Positions 52,016 to 61,800 are shown, counted from the stretch's first letter. The stretch is DNA of 64,000 nucleotides from CAYJAZ01 sp964369185 (GCA_964369185.1 CAYJEN010000002.1:1-64000); one strand, 5' to 3'. The notes: generated by a model from the letters alone, not told the origin. A program made the numbers and translations.

Positions 52016-54676
52016 ATGGATATGAATAAATTAACAATAAAATCGCAAGAAGCGCTGGCACAAGCACAGTCTCTCGCATATAAGATGGAGCATCAAGAAG
52101 TTGATGTTGAGCATCTAGCATATACACTGGTTGAACAAGAGGAAGGTCTTGTTGGTAAGATACTAACAAAACTAGGAATTAACCAACAATCATTCCTTTC
52201 TGCTTTGAATAATGCACTTGATAAAAGACCAAAGGTGAGAGCTTCTGTAGAGGATATGAATCAAATTCGTATTTCCGGCAGACTCGCTAAAGTATTGAGT
52301 CTTTCTCAAGAGTTAGCAAAACGTCTGAAAGATGAGTATATCAGCGTAGAGCATGTATTTGCTGAATTAATTTCAAAGAATGTAGGATATGCTCCGGCAG
52401 GAAGTATTCAAGATGTGATGAAAGAATTTTCGCTCACACAAGAAAAATTCCTTCAAGCAACGGCAGAAATTCGTGGTTCGCATAGAGTGACTTCTGCAAG
52501 TCCTGAAGATAGCTTTGAAGCATTGACTAAATACGCTCGTGACCTTGTGGAAGCGGCTTCTAAAGGTAAGCTTGACCCTGTTATCGGCAGAGAAAATGAA
52601 ATTCGTCGCACAATACGTATATTATCACGACGTACAAAGAATAATCCTGTACTCATAGGTGAAGCCGGTGTTGGTAAAACTGCGATTGTAGAAGGTTTAG
52701 CTTTCCGTATACTTAACGGCGATGTACCGGAAGGATTGAAAAATAAAAAGATTTTTTCACTCGATATGGGTTCACTTATTGCAGGCGCAAAATATCGTGG
52801 GGAATTTGAGGAAAGACTTAAAGCTGTATTGAAAGAAGTAGAAGATTCTAATGGTGAAATCATTCTATTTATTGATGAAATTCATTTGATTGTTGGTGCT
52901 GGAAAAACCGAAGGTAGTATGGATGCCGGAAATCTTCTAAAACCAATGCTTGCCCGTGGGGAATTGCATTGTATAGGAGCAACAACAATTGATGAGTACA
53001 GAAAATATATCGAGAAAGATCCGGCACTTGAAAGACGTTTTCAACCTGTTCTTGTAGAAGAACCAACAACTGAAGATGCAATTTCAATTCTTCGCGGTCT
53101 AAAAGAAAAATTTGAAGTACATCATGGGGTTAGAATTTCAGATTCCGCAATCGTTGAAGCAGTGATTCTTTCGCAACGCTATATTGCGGATAGACAACTC
53201 CCCGATAAAGCAATTGACCTTATAGATGAAGCAGCTGCGCTTATCCGCACAGAAATTGATTCTCTTCCTGCGCAATTAGATGAAGTAAACCGAAAGGTTA
53301 TGCAACTTGAAATCGAGCGTGAAGCTCTTCGTAAAGAAACTGATGCCGCATCTAAAGAACGCCTTGAAAAGTTAGAAAATGAACTTTCTGAACTTCGTGT
53401 TCAGCAAGCGACATATAAAGCGCAGTGGGAAAGTGAAAAATCTTCAATTGATAGAGTTCGTCAAATAAAAACAAATATTGAAGAAGTAAAAAGACAAATT
53501 GAAGAGGCTCAACGTGAGTCAAATTATGAAAAAGCTTCTCGTCTACAATATGATGATCTTGTAAAACTTGAAAATGCACTTAAAGCGGCTGATGAACTTA
53601 GTCAAAATGAGCACAGACTTCTAAAAGAAGAAGTTCGCCCTGATGACGTGGCAGGTATAGTTGCACGCTGGACAGGTATACCGGTTACTAGACTTCTTGA
53701 AAGTGAAAAAGAAAAACTTCTTTCTCTTCCATACGAACTTCATAAGCGAGTTGTTGGTCAAGATGAAGCAGTGCAATCAGTTTCTCAGGCAGTTCTCCGC
53801 TCACGAGCAGGACTTTCTGACCCGAATAGACCTGTAGGTTCTTTTCTATTTTTAGGACCTACCGGCGTTGGTAAAACAGAATTATGTAAGGCACTTGCAG
53901 AAGCTTTGTTCGACACTGAAGATAATATGGTTCGCCTTGATATGAGTGAATATATGGAAAAACATTCCGTATCACGCTTGATAGGAGCGCCTCCGGGATA
54001 CATAGGATACGATGAAGGCGGTCAACTTACTGAGGCTATCAGACGTCGCCCGTATTCTGTTATATTATTTGATGAAATTGAGAAAGCTCACCCTGATGTT
54101 TTCAACACTCTTCTTCAACTTCTCGACGATGGACGTTTGACAGATTCTCAAGGTAGAACAGTTGATTTTAGGAATACAATTATCATTTTAACGTCAAATA
54201 TTGGTTCTCATATTCTTCTTGAGGGAATTGATGAACGTGGCAATCTTTTTGAAAATGTACGTTCAGATATCATGTCAGAATTACGTAATTACTTCCGTCC
54301 GGAATTCCTAAACCGTATTGATGACACGGTTCTCTTCAAACCTCTTCAAGAATCTCAGATTGAAAAAATTATCGATATTCAGCTTGCGTCACTTCTGAAA
54401 CGTCTTGAATCCAGACATATAAGTCTTGAAATTACGCATAAAGCAAAGCAATACATAGCTCAAGCAGCGTATGATCCACTTTTTGGTGCACGTCCACTCA
54501 AAAGATATCTACAGCACGAGCTTGAAACTCCGCTTGCAACATATATAATCAAAGGTCAAATTAGGGAAAATCAACATGTTATAGTTGAAATGTCTCTAAT
54601 AGATTCGCCGGATACTGATGCGCCATTACGTTTTGGAGTAAAGTCTGACTCAAGAGTTGAATGGCTTAGAGACTAA
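52016..54676 (+). CDS. clpB: ATP-dependent disaggregase ClpB
   Basis: An 886-residue Hsp100 chaperone: N domain (1-150), first AAA+ module with GEAGVGKT, coiled-coil middle domain (about 400-530), second AAA+ module with GPTGVGKT and the GYVG-type pore loop YIGYDEGG. It rescues aggregated proteins with DnaK and a J protein such as CbpA encoded just upstream. The ATG at 52016 (MDMNKLT) fits the family start; an ATG eight codons earlier is less likely. Confidence 0.95.
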   Translation: MDMNKLTIKSQEALAQAQSLAYKMEHQEVDVEHLAYTLVEQEEGLVGKILTKLGINQQSFLSALNNALDKRPKVRASVEDMNQIRISGRLAKVLSLSQELAKRLKDEYISVEHVFAELISKNVGYAPAGSIQDVMKEFSLTQEKFLQATAEIRGSHRVTSASPEDSFEALTKYARDLVEAASKGKLDPVIGRENEIRRTIRILSRRTKNNPVLIGEAGVGKTAIVEGLAFRILNGDVPEGLKNKKIFSLDMGSLIAGAKYRGEFEERLKAVLKEVEDSNGEIILFIDEIHLIVGAGKTEGSMDAGNLLKPMLARGELHCIGATTIDEYRKYIEKDPALERRFQPVLVEEPTTEDAISILRGLKEKFEVHHGVRISDSAIVEAVILSQRYIADRQLPDKAIDLIDEAAALIRTEIDSLPAQLDEVNRKVMQLEIEREALRKETDAASKERLEKLENELSELRVQQATYKAQWESEKSSIDRVRQIKTNIEEVKRQIEEAQRESNYEKASRLQYDDLVKLENALKAADELSQNEHRLLKEEVRPDDVAGIVARWTGIPVTRLLESEKEKLLSLPYELHKRVVGQDEAVQSVSQAVLRSRAGLSDPNRPVGSFLFLGPTGVGKTELCKALAEALFDTEDNMVRLDMSEYMEKHSVSRLIGAPPGYIGYDEGGQLTEAIRRRPYSVILFDEIEKAHPDVFNTLLQLLDDGRLTDSQGRTVDFRNTIIILTSNIGSHILLEGIDERGNLFENVRSDIMSELRNYFRPEFLNRIDDTVLFKPLQESQIEKIIDIQLASLLKRLESRHISLEITHKAKQYIAQAAYDPLFGARPLKRYLQHELETPLATYIIKGQIRENQHVIVEMSLIDSPDTDAPLRFGVKSDSRVEWLRD

Positions 54677-54697
54677 GAAATAAGAAAAATACATAAA

Positions 54698-54742
54698 AAA
54701 GGGGAAGGTTGCATTTTACAGTAAAGTGCAGCCTTCCCCTTT
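54698..54742. terminator. Bidirectional terminator between clpB and the nitroreductase gene
   Basis: Sixteen-base arms (54698-54713 and 54727-54742) with one mismatch, an A-run before and TTT after, between convergent genes. Confidence 0.85.
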
Positions 54743-54779
54743 CATCTAACTATTTTTAATAATTGTAGTTTGAAAATTT

Positions 54780-55355
54780 CTAAACTCTGGCAAGAATGTT
54801 TTGAGAAGCAGAATTTTTTTGTACGTAATGAGTATTATTTTCACGCCAATAGCCATTTTTACTTGGATCTGCCGGTACTATTTCAATAGTATCATCAGGG
54901 TAACCAAAAGCAAGAATTAGGTAAGAATCAAGGTTTGAATCTTCGATAATAGGAAAAGAATCAGCTACTTTTACTTTGTTGTAAGCACCAATCATACATG
55001 TTCCGATATTTTTTTCGGCTGCAGCAAGTTGAATTGTTTGAGCGATTATTCCAATGTCCATAGTTTGAAAAAGTCCTATACTTTTTTGAGAACAAAGAAT
55101 AATATATGCTGTTGGGTGCATATTTGCAAATTCTTTTCTTGCTTCATAGTTTAGCCCGGAAAGATTTATTGCCTCGTCAACAAGTTGAATATTTTCTTCT
55201 GTGTTTACAAGGATATATCGAGTAGGCTGTTGATTTCTTGCAGATGGGCAGTGTGAAGCAATTTCAACAAATTCATTAAGTATTTCATTAGATATTTTTT
55301 CTGATGTAAAACGTCTGTATGTGCGAGCTTTTGTAACGAGATCTTTTAAATCCAT
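54780..55355 (-). CDS. Nitroreductase-family flavoprotein
   Basis: A 191-residue FMN enzyme of the nitroreductase fold. RRF near the start and PSARNQQP bind the FMN phosphate and ring, and GAY and AFGYP lie in the C-terminal half. Members reduce nitro groups, quinones or flavins with NAD(P)H; in anaerobes the real substrate is often unknown. It has GGAG before the ATG and is separated by 80 bases from the amidohydrolase gene. Confidence 0.85.
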   Translation of the reverse strand: MDLKDLVTKARTYRRFTSEKISNEILNEFVEIASHCPSARNQQPTRYILVNTEENIQLVDEAINLSGLNYEARKEFANMHPTAYIILCSQKSIGLFQTMDIGIIAQTIQLAAAEKNIGTCMIGAYNKVKVADSFPIIEDSNLDSYLILAFGYPDDTIEIVPADPSKNGYWRENNTHYVQKNSASQNILARV

Positions 55356-55435
55356 TTGTAATCTCCTTTTAATAGACTTAGTTCTGATTATGTATATTAT
55401 TTAAACTATTTCAAAAAAATAGGCAAGAGGACTTT

Positions 55436-56230
55436 CTAGATGTTTAATAGTTTTTTTGCATTACTTCCTAAAATCATAGATTTTTCTTCATTAGAGAGTT
55501 TTGTTTTTTTAAGCGATTCAATTTCTTCATTTGCTTTGCTCCAAGGTGCATCTGAAGCGAAAAGAATTTTACCTGCACCATGTTTTTCGACTATTTTGAG
55601 AAATTGTTCGGTTGTAAAATGACTAAAACCCATGCAAGTATCAAGATATAATGGTTTTCCTGCAAGGTGTTCATAAACTTCGTCCCACTCGCGATAGCCA
55701 CCAAGATGAGCCACAACAATTTTTTCATTTGGAAAAATATCAGCTAAGTCTGCAAATTGTTTTGGAGAACTCTTATAAGGCGGCGGCATGCCATCATCTT
55801 GACCGGAATGAAACAATAAGACAAGTCCCTTTGAAAGAGCATATTCGTATGCTTTAAGCATTTTAGAATCAAGAAGATGAAAATCTTGATATTCCGTGTG
55901 TAGTTTTATACCTTTTAAGTTGAAATTGACAATGTGGTCGATATCACTTTTAAAGTCATCAGTATGAGGATAGAAAGAGCCAAAAGGTATAATTTTAGGC
56001 GATTCTATTTTAGCTGCCCATTCATTAAGTGTAAGGGTTTGAGATGGTTTAGTAACTATGGGTGCAATAACAGAATAATCTATATTCCAAGCTGCCATAT
56101 TTTGAAGTAAACCATCTACTGTTCCATTATGACAAGCAGTGAGTTTGCCATCACCTTTTTTTAGAAGTATTGAAATCGCTTTAGGAGCTAAAAAATCAGG
56201 AAATACATGGGTATGAAAGTCAATAATCAT
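55436..56230 (-). CDS. TIM-barrel amidohydrolase (Amidohydro_2 family)
   Basis: A 264-residue metal-dependent hydrolase. DFHTHVFP at the N-terminus binds the metal with two His, KLHTEYQ gives the mid-barrel region, HSG and AHLGG hold further His ligands, and SDAPW near the C-terminus carries the catalytic Asp. Relatives include decarboxylases such as ACMSD. The substrate is unknown. It starts two bases after the panF stop, so it is co-transcribed with yhdT-panF. Confidence 0.82.
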   Translation of the reverse strand: MIIDFHTHVFPDFLAPKAISILLKKGDGKLTACHNGTVDGLLQNMAAWNIDYSVIAPIVTKPSQTLTLNEWAAKIESPKIIPFGSFYPHTDDFKSDIDHIVNFNLKGIKLHTEYQDFHLLDSKMLKAYEYALSKGLVLLFHSGQDDGMPPPYKSSPKQFADLADIFPNEKIVVAHLGGYREWDEVYEHLAGKPLYLDTCMGFSHFTTEQFLKIVEKHGAGKILFASDAPWSKANEEIESLKKTKLSNEEKSMILGSNAKKLLNI

Positions 56231-56232
56231 AA

Positions 56233-57684
56233 TTAGTTATCTTGTTTAGCTGTAAGAATAACAGCAAGGTAAAAAGTGAATCCCGCAATAAAAAGAGATG
56301 GTACAATTGCATTTATCTTATAAGGTAGTACAGGGTTTAGAATGAAAAAAACGTATGATGTTAAACCACAAATCATAGAAGTTAATGCGCCTTTTGCATT
56401 TGCTTTTTTCCAATAAAGTCCGAATATAAAAGGAAATAAGAAAACAGCTTCAAGTCCGCCAAAAGCGAAAAGGTTAATCCATACAAGTAAGTCAGGTGGA
56501 TTTAACGCTGCTAAAAATACACAAAGACCAAGCACAATAGTGACAATAAATGATGATAAACGTATTTTTTTCTCTTGCATTTGTGCGATATCACCTTTTA
56601 ATACAAAGTGAATGTACAAATCCTTAATAATGGCTGCTGAAGCGAGTAATAGCATTGTGTCAACTGTTGACATAATTGCAGCCATAGGACCAGCAATAAA
56701 TACACCAGCCCAAAAAGGTGAGAAAAGTTCAAGTGTTAGAGTAGGAATAATCAAGTCACCACTTTCAAGATTAGGAAATAAAACACGACCAAAAGCTCCG
56801 CATAAATGAAGAGCAAGTAAAAGAAAACCTATTACTATAGTTCCTATAAGCATAGCTTGCTGTAATGATTTAGTATCTTTAAATGCTAAGCATTTTTGAA
56901 CTGTCTGCGGCAAACCAAGAACTCCAAGCCCTACAAGTACCCAAAATGACATCATCATAGGAATTGGTACGGCATTATCAGGTCCGTAAGGGCTTATTAA
57001 ACCAGGATTTATTTCTCGTAATGAGATAACAGCATTTTCTACACCATTAGTCGACTGTAATACAACAAAAAGTAAGGCGAAGGCGGCAATCATCATTACA
57101 ATTCCTTGGAGAGTATCAGTGATTGCTACAGCTCTAAAGCCTCCTATTGATGTATAAATTATCACAGTTAGCGCAAAAAGCATAAGTCCTACTTCGTAGC
57201 TATGGCCGGTGACAGATTGAAAAAGTCGAGCTCCACCAATAAATTGAGCTAACATAGCTGCCATAAAGAAAATTACTAATGATAACGAAGCAATAAGGAC
57301 TACCGCTGATGAATTATATCTTTTATATAAGAAATCTGTAAGTGTGACGCACTTAAGTTCACGAGTGACTTTTGCAAATCGTGATCCAAGCACTCCAAGA
57401 GTAAGAAATGTTGTAGGAACCTGAATCATAGCAAGCAAAACCCAACTAAGACCAAGAGTATAGGCAACACCGGGGCCTCCTACAAAGGAAGAAGCTGAAG
57501 CATAAGAAGCGGTTACAGACATAGCAAGAACAAATCCGCCAAGTGAGCGACTTCCTAAAAAATATTCTTCCAAAAAGCTAGAGTTGCCGGATAATTGAGC
57601 TTGTCTACTTGCTTTACGAGCATAAAAAGCTATCAACAATGAAATACATAGATATATTATAATAGGGAGTAATACGTTATTCAT
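56233..57684 (-). CDS. panF: Sodium/pantothenate symporter PanF
   Basis: A 483-residue, 13-helix member of the sodium:solute symporter family, with GSRSLGGFVLAMSVTASYAS (loop 1) and GGFRAVAITDTLQG typical of PanF. It imports pantothenate with Na+. The E. coli gene order yhdT-panF is conserved here and supports the substrate. Its ATG overlaps the yhdT stop by one base. Confidence 0.85.
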   Translation of the reverse strand: MNNVLLPIIIYLCISLLIAFYARKASRQAQLSGNSSFLEEYFLGSRSLGGFVLAMSVTASYASASSFVGGPGVAYTLGLSWVLLAMIQVPTTFLTLGVLGSRFAKVTRELKCVTLTDFLYKRYNSSAVVLIASLSLVIFFMAAMLAQFIGGARLFQSVTGHSYEVGLMLFALTVIIYTSIGGFRAVAITDTLQGIVMMIAAFALLFVVLQSTNGVENAVISLREINPGLISPYGPDNAVPIPMMMSFWVLVGLGVLGLPQTVQKCLAFKDTKSLQQAMLIGTIVIGFLLLALHLCGAFGRVLFPNLESGDLIIPTLTLELFSPFWAGVFIAGPMAAIMSTVDTMLLLASAAIIKDLYIHFVLKGDIAQMQEKKIRLSSFIVTIVLGLCVFLAALNPPDLLVWINLFAFGGLEAVFLFPFIFGLYWKKANAKGALTSMICGLTSYVFFILNPVLPYKINAIVPSLFIAGFTFYLAVILTAKQDN

Positions 57685-57926
57685 TATTTTACTCCTTCAT
57701 TATTAGAGAATACTTTTCTTATTAAAACGTATACTCCAATACAGCAAAGTGGATACGCTACAATACATGAAAAGAAAAACCACGCAGGAAAGCCAAAAAT
57801 TAAAGTATAATTATTCGGGTTGCCACTGCCTAAACCGTAAGCAAATAGTATAGACCATAAAAAATATACTAAATAGAGCAAAAGAGTAAATTTGGCTTCT
57901 CTTTTTGATTGGCTACGTTCGTTCAT
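57684..57926 (-). CDS. yhdT: YhdT family membrane protein
   Basis: An 80-residue protein with two membrane helices (LLYLVYFLWSILFAYGLG and FPAWFFFSCIVAYPLCC). YhdT proteins precede panF in many bacteria; the function is unknown but probably supports the symporter. The ATG at 57926 follows GAGAGG at a good distance, so the 16 codons upstream are not used. Overlap with panF implies coupled translation. Confidence 0.85.
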   Translation of the reverse strand: MNERSQSKREAKFTLLLYLVYFLWSILFAYGLGSGNPNNYTLIFGFPAWFFFSCIVAYPLCCIGVYVLIRKVFSNNEGVK

Positions 57927-58057
57927 TGTAAATACCTCTCTCTCAGAATAACTTTTTTTGTAGTGGAAAATCAATCTTTATTTATTGGTTGTGCACTCAA
58001 ACAATTTTATTAATATCGCTAACCAGTATATATGTCAAATAATTTTTTATGGATACT

Positions 58058-59746
58058 TTAAATAGAAAGGCGGTCTATTATAGCTTCAATTCTATGTTTA
58101 TAGAGATGAGAGGAGAAAATCTCATTTTGTGTGTATTTTTTTAACTTATTATAGTAGTTTGGATTTAAAGATAAAACTTTCATTTTCATAATGAGTTCAT
58201 CGGGAGTTGATACCGAAATTGATTCTTGAAGTTCAGTTGAAAAAATTTTAAGACCCGCAGTAGGCGCTGAAAATAAAAATCCACCGGCGAGCCAAACGTC
58301 AAAATGTCTTTGAGTTAGGGCACTTGGCATAAGCATAGAAGGAATATTTAGTGTAAATCTTGCCTTATTATAATAGCTTGGTAAAGTAGTATAGTAGTCT
58401 ACAGGAGTAAGAATATTTGCCTTATTAAGCAATGTATTCCAACCTTTATCCCCAATAATAGTGAGTTGCTCTGAAAGGCGATTTAACCAGTATGTTTTAT
58501 GAAAGATATCAAGTTCACAAGCGTAATAAGAAATATTTCTAAAATCGTGTGAACCCCAGAGTTTTATATTTTCATTTTTAGCTAGTTCACTATAGATAGT
58601 ATGAAAATTTACGCAGCTTTTTGCGTTTTTATTGAGATAAGAATCTAAAACTTCACATTTTTTTTTCTCAAGAAAATCTTGATTCTTAGATGTAGCATTA
58701 AAGAAAGAAGCTTTTCCTGTGAAAGCAGAGTGCCCTACAAAAAGTAGTTCTAAATTTTCAATATTATCAGTTAGTTTCTCTGATACTTTGATGTTTTTAT
58801 ATCCTGCAAGAGGTAAGTAATATACGTGCTTAGCGCCATTTTCTTTTAATTGAGAAATAAATGAACTATCAGTAACAAAAAGATAACATTCTTTCCACCA
58901 GTCACTTTTGAATGCTGATAATATGTTCCATACATTATCAACAATCCATAAAGCCAATGGTATTTTTAAATGTTCTAAAAGAGAAAATATACGGCCATTT
59001 GCATCTAAATATCTACCATTTATTGATAAGAAAAAACTTGGCTTTTCATTTTGAATAATTTCTTTCACATCATAATATGAATCTTCATTAATTTGTAGGA
59101 TATTACGAGTTTGTTCACTTATAGTATAAGGGGGGCATTTTAAGCAGGTGTAATAGTTTTCCTCTAATGCTTCTTGAACTTCTTTGTGCATTAAATCATT
59201 TTTAAATGAGGCAAAGAATACTTTTTTTTCAGAATAATTTTTTTTGAAAGGTAGATTTTTTTCTGAGTTCGGTAACGAGCTTAATATTGATTTTCTAAGC
59301 ACATCTTCAATTTTTAATAACAAACTATTCCAATATCTTGGGAATAATAATAAATTTTGTTTATAAATATAAATGGCTAAATTTGAATAATCTTCTTCAT
59401 TTTCTAGAAAAGTAAGCATTTGGCTTTCTGTTAGATATTTTGCATTCTTTATGGATGCAACTTCGATATTAGCTTCACTGCATGCTGTTGAAAATGCAGT
59501 ATATTCAAAAACGTAAACTTCATCTACTTCATTCAGAAAGTTTAGAGTATCATCGTGCCCGTTATAGCCAAGCCCTAAGAAAAGAACTTTTTTGGGTTTG
59601 TTTTTAACTTGTTCAGTCTTGTTTGAATAAGGTGTAAAGTTGAGAGGATTTAGATACATAAATGAAAACAAGCCGCGTGCTAAAGTTTTTTGAACACCTT
59701 GCTGATCGAGAATTTTTTTAGCAGTACGGCTTGTATTTGTAATCAT
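58058..59746 (-). CDS. CgeB-like glycosyltransferase (DUF3880 plus Glyco_trans_1_2)
   Basis: A 562-residue soluble protein. The N-terminal 170 residues include KKVLFLGLGYNGHD, a nucleotide-binding-like start. The middle has the DUF3880 pattern (FFLSINGRYLD, LWIVDNVW). The C-terminal part, ending with ARFTLNIPS through FDVWLAGGFLF, matches CgeB-type glycosyltransferases. Such genes occur in Desulfovibrionaceae surface or flagellin glycosylation regions, but no target is visible here. Substrates are unknown. No partner genes lie close by. Confidence 0.75.
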   Translation of the reverse strand: MITNTSRTAKKILDQQGVQKTLARGLFSFMYLNPLNFTPYSNKTEQVKNKPKKVLFLGLGYNGHDDTLNFLNEVDEVYVFEYTAFSTACSEANIEVASIKNAKYLTESQMLTFLENEEDYSNLAIYIYKQNLLLFPRYWNSLLLKIEDVLRKSILSSLPNSEKNLPFKKNYSEKKVFFASFKNDLMHKEVQEALEENYYTCLKCPPYTISEQTRNILQINEDSYYDVKEIIQNEKPSFFLSINGRYLDANGRIFSLLEHLKIPLALWIVDNVWNILSAFKSDWWKECYLFVTDSSFISQLKENGAKHVYYLPLAGYKNIKVSEKLTDNIENLELLFVGHSAFTGKASFFNATSKNQDFLEKKKCEVLDSYLNKNAKSCVNFHTIYSELAKNENIKLWGSHDFRNISYYACELDIFHKTYWLNRLSEQLTIIGDKGWNTLLNKANILTPVDYYTTLPSYYNKARFTLNIPSMLMPSALTQRHFDVWLAGGFLFSAPTAGLKIFSTELQESISVSTPDELIMKMKVLSLNPNYYNKLKKYTQNEIFSSHLYKHRIEAIIDRLSI

Positions 59747-59778
59747 TAAGAAAGCCTTAGAATATGGATTTTTATAAA

Positions 59779-60105
59779 CTATTTTACTTTTTCAGGTGGT
59801 CTTCTATCATCTATGTCTGGGAAGAAGCTAGGGTCTTCTTTAAAGTCATCTTTTACGAAAAGTAAGCAGTAGCAAGCACCGAATTCTTCAATATCATCTT
59901 TACAATATACGCATGGACAAATGATATCTTCATCATCTTCCAAGTTCCCAGTAGCTAATCTACATGGGCAAGCAAGGTTATTGTATTTTTCATGATTAGC
60001 CAGAAGACTATCTATTGTTCTAAGTCTATGCTCTTCATCTGCGTGGAGATAAAAACCATCTTTTTCAAATGTTTTGAGATAATTATGAAGTTCGTTCTGG
60101 TTCAT
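59779..60105 (-). CDS. Ferredoxin:thioredoxin reductase catalytic-subunit-like protein
   Basis: A 108-residue protein with the FTR cysteine pattern: Cys46-Pro-Cys48, Cys63-Pro-Cys65, an extra Cys68, and Cys78-Tyr-Cys80. In FTR these hold a 4Fe-4S cluster beside a redox disulfide that passes electrons from ferredoxin to thioredoxin. Spacings differ a little from plant FTR. It overlaps the end of the glutaredoxin-like gene by 23 bases, so the two are likely partners. Confidence 0.85.
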   Translation of the reverse strand: MNQNELHNYLKTFEKDGFYLHADEEHRLRTIDSLLANHEKYNNLACPCRLATGNLEDDEDIICPCVYCKDDIEEFGACYCLLFVKDDFKEDPSFFPDIDDRRPPEKVK

Positions 60106-60550
60106 TCTTTATAGCCTCTCTCAGTAAATGTTCACGAAAACCTACAACTGTTTTGCCGGATGGCATAATAAAAGTTGGAAAAGAACCTTTTTCATTGAAT
60201 TCTTTAAGAACTCGCATAATTTCTTTTCTTGTTTCTCCGCTAAATAGGTCAACATGTATAAGCTTGAACGCAATCTGATTTTCTTTTAGGAATTTTTGAG
60301 TACGAATACAATGCTGGCATGTGACTAAAGCATAGAGAACAGGCAGGTTTTGACTTGTTGGTGCAGTAGCTATCTGATATTGTTCACGTAAATTTTCCGG
60401 CAAGTCGTCAATATTGATTTCTACTTTCTTTTCTTGTTCTACTACTTCAGGTGCTACCGAAGGCTTTTTGCTTTTTTTTAGAATTACCACTAAAAGCAAA
60501 AGGACTACAGCCAAAGATATTATAATTGTTGCTGGCAAGTTATACTCCAT
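60083..60550 (-). CDS. Membrane-anchored glutaredoxin-like protein
   Basis: A 155-residue protein with an N-terminal membrane helix (7-24), a linker, and a glutaredoxin domain from about residue 68 with the active site Cys78-Gln-His-Cys81. SFPTFIMP holds the cis-Pro. The positive KKSKK after the helix predicts that the redox domain is cytoplasmic. Overlap with the FTR-like gene suggests that the latter reduces it using ferredoxin. Confidence 0.82.
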   Translation of the reverse strand: MEYNLPATIIISLAVVLLLLVVILKKSKKPSVAPEVVEQEKKVEINIDDLPENLREQYQIATAPTSQNLPVLYALVTCQHCIRTQKFLKENQIAFKLIHVDLFSGETRKEIMRVLKEFNEKGSFPTFIMPSGKTVVGFREHLLREAIKNEPERTS

Positions 60551-60558
60551 AACAAAAT

Positions 60559-60589
60559 ACTCTCCCTCGAACTAAGTTTGAGGGAGAGT
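60559..60589 (-). terminator. Terminator after the UspA gene
   Basis: Arms ACTCTCCCTC and GAGGGAGAGT with an 11-base loop, followed on the minus strand by ATTTTGTT. It lies seven bases after the UspA stop. Confidence 0.78.
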
Positions 60590-60596
60590 GATTTTT

Positions 60597-61064
60597 TTAG
60601 TCTTCTGGTGTACATTCCATATCAAGGTCGTTAGGAACAACCATAACAGGAATACGTGTTTTTCCAATAACAGCTTGGGAGGCTCTTGAATTGAAGAAGT
60701 TGAAGAAGCCTTTTGTTGACATGCTACCCATAATGATAACATCGGCACATAATTTATCAGCTAAAATAAGAAGTTCATTTGCCGGATTACCAACAGTTAC
60801 AAAACCTTCGGCATCAAGGCCAGCAAAGTTTTCTTCGATAAATTTATCAAGATACTTTTTTGCACCTTCTTCAGCTTGATCAAATACACCTTTTGCTACA
60901 TCAGAATCTGAAACAAAGCTACGCACGGAATCCATTGAAGGCAGTGAGTGCACTACATAGATTTTAGCGTCATTTTGTTTAGCAAGTTCGCGAGTATAGT
61001 ATACAATGTCTTCGCTGTGTTCGATAAGGCTGATTGAGCAAATAATGTTTTTGAAAGTTGACAT
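60597..61064 (-). CDS. Universal stress protein UspA family
   Basis: A 155-residue single Usp domain: KNIICSISLIEHSEDIV at the start, ADVIIMGSMSTKGFF in the middle, and TRIPVMVVP at the end. The ATP-binding GxxGx9GS motif is not preserved (only the first glycines are visible), so it resembles the non-ATP-binding UspA type. The 61065-61337 stretch upstream is AT-rich with no feature that I can name beyond the GGAG site. Confidence 0.85.
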   Translation of the reverse strand: MSTFKNIICSISLIEHSEDIVYYTRELAKQNDAKIYVVHSLPSMDSVRSFVSDSDVAKGVFDQAEEGAKKYLDKFIEENFAGLDAEGFVTVGNPANELLILADKLCADVIIMGSMSTKGFFNFFNSRASQAVIGKTRIPVMVVPNDLDMECTPED

Positions 61065-61337
61065 ACAATTCTCCTTTAGTGTTTAACTGAATATCTTACC
61101 GTAGTGATTTTCATAGATTCAACGTACTATAAAGTTCTAAAATATGCAAGTTATTTCGTGATTATTTTAACTAGGTCAAATTATTTAACTAACTTATTTT
61201 ATTTGATTATTATATTCAAAACACTGTTTAGGAAAAATAGCTATATTTTGAATATAAATTTATAAAAATAGTAATTTTGTTAGCATAAAAAATAATATTA
61301 AAATATCAAATAGTTATAGGGTGAGAGAATAAAAGTA

Positions 61338-61778
61338 TTATAAATCGAACTGAGCTAAAAGGCTATCAATATTCACTTGTCCATTATTAGATTCAGGGCC
61401 TTTAAGCTGTTTGCCCGGAAGCATAATTTTTTTGTCAATATCGGTAATTGCATTTTCAAAATGTTTTAGATTCGTAAGAAGTTTTTTAATTCTTTGCCCA
61501 TTCAAATCTTGGAAAGAAAGCAATGAGATAACTTCAGATAAATCGTTACCGATTCCTACTTCTTTATCGCGGAGCATTTGCAGTTCTTCAGCTGTGAGTG
61601 AATCTTTTTTTAGTAATTCTTCTCTTTCTTCATGTAGTTCGATGTGATGCTCGACGTAATCAAGAACTGACAAGGTTGCATTTTCTGACTGAGTAAGAAT
61701 AGAATTTAGGTAATTATAGCTTTCTACAATAAGCTGTCTAAGGGTGATGAATTCGCCGTCTGCTTGGTCTGACTGCAT
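61338..61778 (-). CDS. Short CheZ-like CheY-phosphate phosphatase
   Basis: A 146-residue helical protein. SFQDLNGQRIKKL (residues 88-100) matches the active site of CheZ, in which Asp and Gln of DxxxQ insert next to the CheY phosphoryl group; here they are Asp91 and Gln95. The last residues (VNIDSLLAQFDL) resemble the C-terminal CheY-docking helix of CheZ. It lacks much of the N-terminal helical part of the about 214-residue E. coli CheZ. It follows trkA by 22 bases. Assignment is by motif. Confidence 0.72.
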   Translation of the reverse strand: MQSDQADGEFITLRQLIVESYNYLNSILTQSENATLSVLDYVEHHIELHEEREELLKKDSLTAEELQMLRDKEVGIGNDLSEVISLLSFQDLNGQRIKKLLTNLKHFENAITDIDKKIMLPGKQLKGPESNNGQVNIDSLLAQFDL

Positions 61779-61800
61779 TATAGTCTCCTTTTTTGAGGAT

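Noticed and set aside
52453..52863. 136-residue minus-strand frame inside clpB
   Set aside because: Shadow of the first AAA+ module, which is intact on the plus strand.
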